From assembly GCF_000025965.1 (NCBI RefSeq), contig NC_006513.1:4023400-4087399 (forward strand): a stretch of DNA of 64,000 nucleotides. Direction: 5' to 3'. Source of the DNA: Aromatoleum aromaticum EbN1. Its GTDB lineage: Bacteria > Pseudomonadota > Gammaproteobacteria > Burkholderiales > Rhodocyclaceae. Shown here piece after piece: positions 57,717 through 64,000 of the stretch (position 1 is the first letter of the stretch; every line of letters starts with the position of its first letter). Position numbers and translations under genes: made by a program. The notes beneath the pieces were generated by a model, which saw only the letters and a list, made by a program, of their open reading frames with translations, was not told where the DNA came from and did no database searches.

Positions 57717-58166
57717 TCAGTGGCTCGGAGGCTGCCAGTAGTTCTGCTGGCCGTAATAGGCGTGTATTTCACTCGCCCAGGTGGTGTCGGCCATGCTCGG
57801 CCAGTGGTCCTTGTCGAATCCCGGAGCGTTCTTCAGCCGTTCGGCGTCCACGTCGAGGATGAAGCACTTGCGGTCCGTATCGAGCGTCAAGGCGCCCCAC
57901 GGGATCGCAAAGAGCTTGCGCCCGAGACCGAGGAAACCACCCGTCGACAGCACTGCGTACGCGACCCGGCCGCTCTGCACGTCGATCATGACCTCCTTGA
58001 TATTGCCCAGGTCTTCGCCGGCACGATTGACGACGTCATCGCCTTCCAGCGTGCTCGCCGCCATGACCTGGGGGCCGGGTCCGCTGCGGTCTTCGTTTCC
58101 CGAACCGACGATGTCGGCGTGTTGAGTGGTAGTGGTGGTGGTGCCGGGAGGATTGATGCTTGCCAT
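57717..58166 (-). CDS. PRC-barrel domain protein
   Basis: 149 residues. Thr-rich N-terminus, then a PRC barrel (about 35-115: VMAASTLEGDDVVNRAGEDLG, IKEVMIDVQSGRVAYAVLSTGG, KLFAIPWGALTL). The C-terminus (HAYYGQQNYWQPPSH) is aromatic-rich. ATG 58166 (MASINPPGT) has AAGGAG at 6 nt. Such proteins are usually stress-induced, and this one sits between the ABC fusion and the BON protein. Its binding partner is unknown. Confidence 0.88.
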   Translation of the reverse strand: MASINPPGTTTTTTQHADIVGSGNEDRSGPGPQVMAASTLEGDDVVNRAGEDLGNIKEVMIDVQSGRVAYAVLSTGGFLGLGRKLFAIPWGALTLDTDRKCFILDVDAERLKNAPGFDKDHWPSMADTTWASEIHAYYGQQNYWQPPSH

Positions 58167-58241
58167 GTCATTGCTCCTTTTGGATGAAAGTTCCACGATG
58201 AAGACGGCCGGACACCGCGCGCGACGTCCGGCCGGCCCTGC

Positions 58242-59213
58242 TCACTCCCTGCTTTGTCCTTTCGACTCGCCGGAGGAGCTTCCTCGTCCGCCCGAATCGC
58301 CCGGCTCCGGTTGCCCGGATACCGATCGCCCGGACGAAGCTCCGGTTTCCTGCGCGGCCCGATTCGACGATGCCTCGAAACGGGCGAACGACTCCGCTCC
58401 CGCCGGAGGCTCCGGAGCGCGGATGCGCAGGTGGTTTTCGATGTCCTTCACGCCCCAGCAACTGTCCGCGACGTCTTCGATCACGTGCTTCATGTAGCGC
58501 TCCGGAACGGTCCCTTCGAGCGTGACGCAGCCGTCCGAAACATTCACCGAGACCTCGGTGACGTCGAGCGACCGGTCCTGCATGAGGCGCTCGCAGACGA
58601 CTTCGCGAAGACGCTCGTCGGAACGCGAATAGCCTTTCGGCCCCTGCCGGCCGCGCCCGGCGCCGCTCCACAGCGGCATGCCGCGGTATTGCGGGGTGCG
58701 GCTGCAGGACGGGCTGCCGACGTACGGCAATTCCTGGTCCTGAATCCACTGGCCTTGCGACGACCCGTAGTCGCCCGCGCCGAAGCCGCCGCGCAGGCCG
58801 CCCTGCTGGAAGCGCCCCGGAGTGGGGTCCACCGGGCCGTAGTCCGCGTCGCCGGAAACCCCGTGATACGGCCGGTTGCCGCCGTACCCACCCCCTTCGA
58901 GACTCCCGCCCGGGTTGCCCCTGCGCCAGTCCTGGAGGTTAGGGTCCTGGCCGGACCGTCCGTATTCCTGGCTCGTGCGTCCGCCGAACGAGCCTTCCCG
59001 CACCGAGCCATAGCCTCCTGCCGAACCCCCGTCGTCGAAACCGCGCTGGCTGTCCTGCAGCTGTTGCGGCTGGCGCGATCCGCTGCCCTCGCCCTGTCCG
59101 TACACAGCGGGGGGTTTGCCATAACCCGGCCCCGGCATGCCGGGGCCACCTTGTCCGCGGCGGACCTCTTCGTCGTGCTGCCGTGTTGGTTGCGAACGAT
59201 GTCGTTTCATCAT
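58242..59213 (-). CDS. Gly-rich protein with a BON domain
   Basis: 323 residues from the MM start at 59213 (AGGAGG upstream). The first about 200 residues are low-complexity, rich in Gly, Tyr, Gln, Arg and Ser, with repeated GGYGG/YGG-like units. A single BON domain follows (about 225-285: LREVVCERLMQDRSLDVTEVS, CVTLEGTVPERYMKHVIEDV) and then a Ser/Gly-rich tail. No signal peptide is visible, which is unusual because most BON proteins (OsmY, Kbp) are periplasmic or small. The low-complexity arm resembles an RNA-binding or phase-separating tail. Confidence 0.8.
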   Translation of the reverse strand: MMKRHRSQPTRQHDEEVRRGQGGPGMPGPGYGKPPAVYGQGEGSGSRQPQQLQDSQRGFDDGGSAGGYGSVREGSFGGRTSQEYGRSGQDPNLQDWRRGNPGGSLEGGGYGGNRPYHGVSGDADYGPVDPTPGRFQQGGLRGGFGAGDYGSSQGQWIQDQELPYVGSPSCSRTPQYRGMPLWSGAGRGRQGPKGYSRSDERLREVVCERLMQDRSLDVTEVSVNVSDGCVTLEGTVPERYMKHVIEDVADSCWGVKDIENHLRIRAPEPPAGAESFARFEASSNRAAQETGASSGRSVSGQPEPGDSGGRGSSSGESKGQSRE

Positions 59214-59412
59214 CGTGCTCCTCCTGCGCGATCGGTGAGGGGCCGGAGCGCCGCCTTGCGCCGGCGACCCTGCTCCATCTTCCGCGGAGAGTGGCAAACG
59301 TCGTGCCCACGGTGGGCGCCCCGCCGAACGGCCCGATGGCCGTTACGGCAGCGCAAGGCGTGCAACGATTACAGGAGGGTGCAATTAGCGGCGCGAACCG
59401 GCGCGGCCAGTG

Positions 59413-62400
59413 TCACGCCGCCGATGCCTGGCGGCGTTGCGCGTCGAGGTCCGCGACGTCGAGTGTCGCGGCGATGGTCTCGATCAGGATCCGCGCCTCG
59501 ACCGGTTTGCCGACGCATTCCTGGAAGCCGGCGAGTTCGAAGCGCGTGCGGTCGAGGCGACTCAGGGCGGTCACTGCGACTGCCGGGATGAACGGCAGCG
59601 AAGCCAGCTCGCGCACGCGCTGCAGCACGCTGAAGCCGCTGTCGCCCGGCATCGCTATGTCGAGCAGCAGGATTGCCGGCAGGCTGACGGCATCCGGCCG
59701 GGCGAGCTCCGCGAGGAGCTCGGTGCCGGAACTGAAGGTGCGCACGTGCGCACCGGCCTGCGACAGGATCAACGTCATCACTTCGCGCGCGTCCGCCTCG
59801 TCATCGACAACCAGCACGTCGACACCTTCGAGCGCAATGCGCGGCGGACGGCCTTCCCGCGCCTCGGGCGATTCGCCCGGCAGGGCGTCCTGCACCGGGC
59901 GGGGCAGTTCCACCGTGAATACCGACCCGCAGCCCGGCCCGGCGCTCTCGACGCGCACTGCGCCGCCGTGGAGTTCGACCAGATTGCGCACCAGCGCAAG
60001 CCCGATCCCGAGGCCCTGGTGACGACGCGTCATCGACGTGTCGGCCTGGCTGAAGCGGTCGAACACGTGCGGCAGAAAGCCGGCCTCGATGCCGACCCCG
60101 GAATCCGCGACCGACAGGATCACCGACGTCTCGCCCTGGGCCAGGCGCAGCTCGACCCAGCCGCCTTCGGGCGTGAACTTCAGCGCGTTCGCGAGCAAGT
60201 TGATGACGATCTGCTGCAGCCGGTCGTGGTCGCCATTGATCATCAGCGAGGGGCAAGCGGTATCGACGCGCAGCTCGATCCGTTTCGCCTTCGCCGTATC
60301 CCACGAAAGGTCGATCGCCGCGTGGACGATTTCGACGAGATTCACGCGGCGGCTGTTCAGCTCGAGCTTGCCGCTGATGATCCGCGACGTGTCGAGAAGG
60401 TCGTCAATCAACCGCGCCTGATGGTCGATGTTGCGCTTGATCGCCTCCGCCGCGCGCAGCACCGTCGCCGGTTCGGGATTGCCCGACGCGGTCAGCACCT
60501 GGCTCCAGCCTTTGAGCGCGTTCAGCGGCGAACGCAGCTCGTGCGAAACGATCGCGAGGAACTCGTCCTTCGCGCGGTTGGCGCGTTCGGCCTCACCGCG
60601 CAGACGGTGTTCGGCGACGAGCAGCTGTTCGAGTTCGCGCTGCGCACGCTTGCGCTCGGTGATGTCCTTGGACACGCCGACGAGCCCGAACACGTGCCCC
60701 TGGGAGTCGCGCAGCGGCGACTTCGTCACGAGGAAAGTGCGCGTGCCGGCGCGTGTCGTGCGCGATTCCTCGACGACGATCGGCCGGCGCGTCTCGATGA
60801 CGCGGCGGTCGTTTTCGAGGATGCGCCGCATTTCCTCGGAGCTGCCGAAAAGACTCTCTTCCTTGTGCCCGACGACCTGCGCGCGACTCAACCCCATCGC
60901 CTGCAGCGCGGCTGGATTGACCATCATGATGCGGCCTTCGCGACTTTTCGCGACGATCAGCTCCGGGGTGCTTGCAGCGATCGTGCGCAGCAGCGTCGTG
61001 CTCTCGCGCAGCACCGACATGGTTCGTTCCAACGCCCGCGTGCGGTCGCCGACGCGCCGGTCGAGAGCGGCGTAGGCCTGCCGGTCCGCATGTTCCCGCG
61101 CGCGATGGGCGCGCGCGTCGCGGAGCACCAGCACACCGCCGTTGATTCCGCCTTTCCAGTCGCGGATCGGCGTCGCGGTCGCCTCCACCGCGCGCACGCT
61201 GCCATCGCGCATGCGCAGTCCCGGTTCCCCGCTGATCGTCACCTGGCCCAGCTCGGAAAATGCCCTCGCGAACGGTGATCCCATCGGCTGGTCGGTCGCT
61301 TCGTCGACGAGCACGACCAGCTCCTGCAGATCGCGGCCGATCGCGTCGCCGACCTTGACATCGAGCAACGTCTCCGCTGCAGGGTTGAGGAACCCGACAC
61401 GCATCTCGTTATTGACGGTGATGACCGCGTCCTCGATGGTGGCAAGCGTGACCTCCAGCCACTGCTGCTGCGTGTTGGCGCGGATCTCGGCAATCGAACG
61501 GTCGGTGTTCATCTCGTCGAGCCGGGCAGCAGTCCACAGGATCAGGACCGTGCACGCGACGATCATCGCAACTGCCACGACCCCTTCGCCCTCGATCACG
61601 CCGAACCATCCGAAGCGCTGACCCAGTGCCTGCAGCCAACCGGCCAAGAGCGGCACGGCGATGGCGACCGGCAGCAGGCGGCGGAAAATCACCGCGCCGG
61701 GCGAATCGTGCTCGAGCAACTGTATGAACCGCGGCGGCGGATTCCTCAACAGCAGGCTGAAGCTCGTGATCAGCAGCGCCAGCGCCACCGGCAGCGCGAT
61801 GCCGACCGAAGGGATCGCGAGGTTCAGGCGGACGAAATGGAAAGTCAGCCCGACTACCGCCACCAGCGCGACGCCGCCGACGGCCACCGCGAGCAGCCGC
61901 GAGATCGCGACCAGGCGGGAGTCGCTCAGGGGCGCGAGCGCCAGCGCTGCGGAAAGGAGGAGGTAGGTGGTGGCTGTCCCGACAGCCGGCCCGGAAGGGG
62001 AATAAATGGATTCGGATTCGGCCGGCGGCAGCAGGGGCGACAGGACCATGCCGACCGGATCCGGTCCGATCGTCAGCGCCATCATCGACATCAGCGCGAC
62101 GGCAACGGCCGCGAAGGCGACGGTGAAACGTGCGCGCGCGGCCGGCGCGCGATCGAGCTCGCGCAACGCGAAGGCAATGAACAGGAGCTTGACGATGCTG
62201 GTCGGCAAGAACGGCACGAACTCCGCTCCCAGCGTTCCCAGAGCGGGCATCCCGACAAACCACCCCACTGCGCCGATCAGCGCCAGCACCACGACGGCGG
62301 GACTGGCATACGCGGAGATTTGCCGGAGCCGCATCCCCCAGACGCTCGGGACCCGTTCCGCGGCAGCGGGAAGGAAGACGCTATCGCCCATTCGAATCGT

Positions 62401-62469
62401 CATCGGCATGGTCTCCGGTCTTGCGTCACCCTCGCGCAAAGACGGCCATGAGATGGCCATCCGGCTCAC
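59413..62469 (-). CDS. Hybrid sensor histidine kinase (membrane domain, two PAS, HisKA, HATPase, REC)
   Basis: 1018 residues, or about 990 from an internal ATG. N-terminal membrane-sensor region with eight or so helices (about 55-315, a MASE-like layout); PAS 1 (about 335-450) and PAS 2 (about 490-605, ending GVSKDITERKRAQ). HisKA follows with His643 in IVSHELRSPLNALKGW, then HATPase with LLANALKFTPEGG, ADSGVGIE and GLGIGLALVRNLVELHGG. The C-terminal receiver has VVDDEADA and the phospho-acceptor Asp in LLLDIAMPGDSG, and ends with AGFQECVGKPVEA. That last block is close to AGFQVCIAKPVDA in the ABC fusion receiver encoded just downstream. No separate regulator with a DNA-binding domain lies nearby. 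Confidence 0.93.
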   Translation of the reverse strand: MSRMAISWPSLREGDARPETMPMTIRMGDSVFLPAAAERVPSVWGMRLRQISAYASPAVVVLALIGAVGWFVGMPALGTLGAEFVPFLPTSIVKLLFIAFALRELDRAPAARARFTVAFAAVAVALMSMMALTIGPDPVGMVLSPLLPPAESESIYSPSGPAVGTATTYLLLSAALALAPLSDSRLVAISRLLAVAVGGVALVAVVGLTFHFVRLNLAIPSVGIALPVALALLITSFSLLLRNPPPRFIQLLEHDSPGAVIFRRLLPVAIAVPLLAGWLQALGQRFGWFGVIEGEGVVAVAMIVACTVLILWTAARLDEMNTDRSIAEIRANTQQQWLEVTLATIEDAVITVNNEMRVGFLNPAAETLLDVKVGDAIGRDLQELVVLVDEATDQPMGSPFARAFSELGQVTISGEPGLRMRDGSVRAVEATATPIRDWKGGINGGVLVLRDARAHRAREHADRQAYAALDRRVGDRTRALERTMSVLRESTTLLRTIAASTPELIVAKSREGRIMMVNPAALQAMGLSRAQVVGHKEESLFGSSEEMRRILENDRRVIETRRPIVVEESRTTRAGTRTFLVTKSPLRDSQGHVFGLVGVSKDITERKRAQRELEQLLVAEHRLRGEAERANRAKDEFLAIVSHELRSPLNALKGWSQVLTASGNPEPATVLRAAEAIKRNIDHQARLIDDLLDTSRIISGKLELNSRRVNLVEIVHAAIDLSWDTAKAKRIELRVDTACPSLMINGDHDRLQQIVINLLANALKFTPEGGWVELRLAQGETSVILSVADSGVGIEAGFLPHVFDRFSQADTSMTRRHQGLGIGLALVRNLVELHGGAVRVESAGPGCGSVFTVELPRPVQDALPGESPEAREGRPPRIALEGVDVLVVDDEADAREVMTLILSQAGAHVRTFSSGTELLAELARPDAVSLPAILLLDIAMPGDSGFSVLQRVRELASLPFIPAVAVTALSRLDRTRFELAGFQECVGKPVEARILIETIAATLDVADLDAQRRQASAA

Positions 62470-62516
62470 TCATGTTAAGACCGTGATCTGCTGGCAGTGT
62501 TCTTTTTTGCAGATAA

Positions 62517-62921
62517 TTACCGTTTCGCCGGGAAGCGCGACCACTGCCAGGATTGCCGCGGGTCGGCGGCTGCGCCTGACGAAGCGGTCCTGCCTGTACC
62601 GCGTTGCTGCACCCACCCCATCAGATGCGGGACCGCGGCCCACGGGCTGCCGTAGCGCCAGCGCAACGCCGACAGCGCCAGGCCCGTTGCCACTGCGAGA
62701 AAGCCCTTGCGCACCGGCGCTCCCGCCTCCTGTCGGCGAGGACGTCGCCGTATCAAGTTGCCGACGACAAACCCCGTCATCAACGCTGCACCCAGGCCGC
62801 GCGGGGAGGCGACTTCAGTGCGCACATGCCCGCGCCACGCGGCGAACTGCGCATGCAGCAATCGGCGCTCGAGCGCGACCCGTGCTTCAGCCTCCGCGAG
62901 CGACTTTCCACGTGTGTTCAT
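62517..62921 (-). CDS. Hypothetical small membrane-associated protein of a YqjD/E/K-type set
   Basis: 134 residues. A charged N-terminal helix (SLAEAEARVALERRLLHAQFAAW) is followed by a Gly-rich hydrophobic segment (GLGAALMTGFVVGNLIRRRP) and another (GFLAVATGLALSALRW). The ATG overlaps the stop of the YqjE-like gene (ATGA), so the two are translated together. In E. coli the analogous place after yqjE is held by yqjK, a small protein, but I cannot claim homology. Probably inner-membrane. Confidence 0.6.
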   Translation of the reverse strand: MNTRGKSLAEAEARVALERRLLHAQFAAWRGHVRTEVASPRGLGAALMTGFVVGNLIRRRPRRQEAGAPVRKGFLAVATGLALSALRWRYGSPWAAVPHLMGWVQQRGTGRTASSGAAADPRQSWQWSRFPAKR

Positions 62922-63310
62922 TGTCTGTCTCCGCGCAGCGGCTCGCCTTCGACTTGCCGCAACGTTGCGGCAAGCGGCGGATTGCGCTTGAGCTGATGCC
63001 ACAGCCACGTGCCCGCGAGCGCCGCTGCGACGATGTTGAGCAGTCCCGCGCACGCCAGCACTCCGGGCCACGAAATGCCGTCCTGGAGCAGCCAGCCGGC
63101 GACGGCGACGACGAATGCGAGCCACGCCGTGACGACCAGCACCGCGGCCACGATCGCGACGCACAACACTGCGATGACCTGATGCACCGCATGGCGGGCG
63201 TCGACGACGACCAGCGATACGTACGCTTTGACCAGACTTTTGACCCGCCGCAACAGGCCTGGCAGCGAAGGGTCCGCAGGGCCTGTCTCGTACGTTTCCG
63301 CCGCCATCAT
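62918..63310 (-). CDS. YqjE-like phage-holin-superfamily membrane protein
   Basis: 130 residues with an N-terminal helical, charged region (LPGLLRRVKSLVKAYVSLVVVDAR) and two transmembrane helices (VIAVLCVAIVAAVLVVTAWLA; LACAGLLNIVAAALAGTWL). This is the Phage_holin_3_6/YqjE pattern, found with YqjD-type ribosome/membrane proteins; it is a chromosomal stationary-phase protein and not a phage remnant. ATG 63310 or 63307. Lies 22 bp after the YqjD-like gene. Confidence 0.85.
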   Translation of the reverse strand: MMAAETYETGPADPSLPGLLRRVKSLVKAYVSLVVVDARHAVHQVIAVLCVAIVAAVLVVTAWLAFVVAVAGWLLQDGISWPGVLACAGLLNIVAAALAGTWLWHQLKRNPPLAATLRQVEGEPLRGDRQ

Positions 63311-63332
63311 CGACTCTCCCGCTCGCGGACGA

Positions 63333-63632
63333 TCAGTGCGACGTGAAGCGACTGAACAACATCCCCACTCCGACCGCGATCATCACCGAGGCGACCGGAT
63401 GGCGCCTGACGCATTCGCGCGCACCTTCCAGCATATGGTCCTGCGTCACCATCCACTCCTGCCCTTTTTCTCCGGCCTGCCGCAGCGTGGAAGCTGCCGC
63501 ACCCGCAAGACGATCTACCGTGTCATGAGCGGTGCTCGTGAATTGCTCGATCTTCTGCGCCCCCTTCTCGGCGCCCGCGCCAACTGTGCCCTGTGAACCC
63601 ACGCCTTGCATGCCCGGTGTCGTATTTTCCAT
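63333..63632 (-). CDS. YqjD/DUF883-like membrane-anchored protein
   Basis: 99 residues. Flexible Gly-rich N-terminus, amphipathic helix (HDTVDRLAGAAASTLRQAGEK), and one C-terminal transmembrane segment (HPVASVMIAVGVGMLFSRF), the typical ElaB/YqjD/DUF883 tail (RRHPVASVMIAVGVG). ATG 63632 (MENTTPGMQG) has a strong AAAGGAG. In E. coli YqjD binds ribosomes at the membrane in stationary phase. First gene of the yqjD-yqjE-like set. Confidence 0.87.
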   Translation of the reverse strand: MENTTPGMQGVGSQGTVGAGAEKGAQKIEQFTSTAHDTVDRLAGAAASTLRQAGEKGQEWMVTQDHMLEGARECVRRHPVASVMIAVGVGMLFSRFTSH

Positions 63633-63725
63633 TTTGAATTCTCCTTTGACTGATCTGCCGAAGCCGTTGCCAAGGCAAAGCCGCTGGCGTACTCGCCGGG
63701 TAGCAAACGGCGTGCCCGATGACAT

Positions 63726-64000
63726 TCAACGCCGACGCTCGTCCTCGCGCGGATCCCGGTTCGTTGCCTCCGACGTCTCGCGCGGCACGTCTGCACCGGG
63801 CGAGCGTTCGGGCGGCACGCCTGGACCGGGGACGTCCGACGGAATACCGCGTCCGGTGGTGTCGCGCAGACCGCGGCGGATATCGCGCGCCGCCTGTTCG
63901 ATCACCTTGCGCGGGAGCTTCCCCTCCGGCTCGGGGCGGTCGGGCGACTCGTCCCTTTCGTGGGGCAATGGCATTTCGTCGGCGACGGGAGGACGCGCGA
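63726..64000 (-). CDS. Small polar protein, N-terminus outside the window (partial)
   Basis: At least 82 residues from the in-frame ATG at 63974. The frame stays open to the window edge and reads RPPVADEMPLPHERDESPD across that ATG, which looks like one continuous conserved start region, so the real start is probably beyond 64000. The middle (KLPRKVIEQAARDIRRGLRDT) is basic and helical, and the C-terminus is Pro/Arg/Glu-rich. Polar, probably disordered, with the same general style as the SFPASDPPA protein. Function unknown. Confidence 0.55.
   Translation of the reverse strand, partial: ARPPVADEMPLPHERDESPDRPEPEGKLPRKVIEQAARDIRRGLRDTTGRGIPSDVPGPGVPPERSPGADVPRETSEATNRDPREDERRR

Noticed and set aside
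55378-57741. 787-codon plus-strand open frame
   Set aside because: Antisense to the ABC fusion, whose Walker, signature and receiver motifs fix the true strand.
59410-61278. 622-codon plus-strand open frame
   Set aside because: Antisense to the hybrid histidine kinase with its complete H, N, G and D motifs.
62918-63310. Phage holin suggesting a prophage
   Set aside because: The holin-superfamily label comes from YqjE-type chromosomal proteins; a YqjD-like gene is adjacent and no other phage gene is present.

Overview
The window is high-GC chromosomal DNA of a betaproteobacterium. The gene mix (hpnCDE squalene genes for hopanoids, selD/selU, minCDE, a phasin, a Wzy-type polysaccharide export operon, several PAS sensor kinases) fits the Rhodocyclales, in the Azoarcus/Aromatoleum/Thauera group. 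That placement is inferred from gene content and protein character, not from a search.

Left edge (1-2.6 kb): a 5'-truncated flavodoxin/ferredoxin reductase gene is fused to the remains of an IS200/IS605-type element. The tnpA gene of that element is split by a complete IS3-family element (840-2308) with 24-bp imperfect inverted repeats and a 5-bp TCAGA target duplication. From 2.8 to 12.3 kb lies polysaccharide assembly: a WecA-like glycosyl-phosphate transferase, a TPR membrane protein, a FecR-type secreted protein, and an operon cpsB-like phosphatase > wza-like > wzc-like tyrosine kinase > a J-domain/NTF2-like membrane protein. A RelB/DinJ antitoxin gene with only a stub of its YafQ-type toxin sits at 4.4-4.7 kb. 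A tRNA-Leu(TAG) separates this block from the next.

12.5-24.2 kb: an ABC ATPase/FtsX permease/AttH-CrtC-like lipocalin operon, divergent from hpnC-hpnD-hpnE (squalene synthesis); then ybbA/tesA, selD/selU (2-selenouridine tRNA modification) and a methyltransferase, all tightly packed with shared or overlapping ends. 24.4-39.2 kb: a PAS sensor kinase, an ADP-forming acyl-CoA synthetase fused to a GNAT acetyltransferase, a hexose-6-phosphate mutarotase, tex, an Hsp33 that lacks all four zinc cysteines, minCDE, lysS and mnmC. 39.7-50.6 kb: a NarL-type two-component pair, a phasin, gltX, two identical tRNA-Val(CAC), a hemerythrin, an NAD-binding/DoxX-like protein with a DUF2269-type partner, a CinA-like deamidase and serA.

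50.6-64 kb is the accessory part, nearly all on the minus strand. It holds a berberine-bridge-type FAD oxidase and a BTAD/SARP regulator that both appear to have lost large internal segments while staying in frame, with an intact ParE/RHH toxin-antitoxin pair between them. Then follows a stress/envelope-type cluster: a small protein with an ESFPASDPPA motif, an MgtC-like protein, an unknown protein, an ABC exporter fused to a degenerate histidine-kinase ATPase and a receiver domain, a PRC-barrel protein, a Gly-rich BON protein, a hybrid histidine kinase, a YqjE/YqjD-type membrane set and a small acidic/basic protein running off the right edge. The ABC-HATPase-receiver fusion, read with the neighbouring hybrid kinase, is the most unusual system here: a transporter that may itself be an output or a sensor of phosphorelay signalling.
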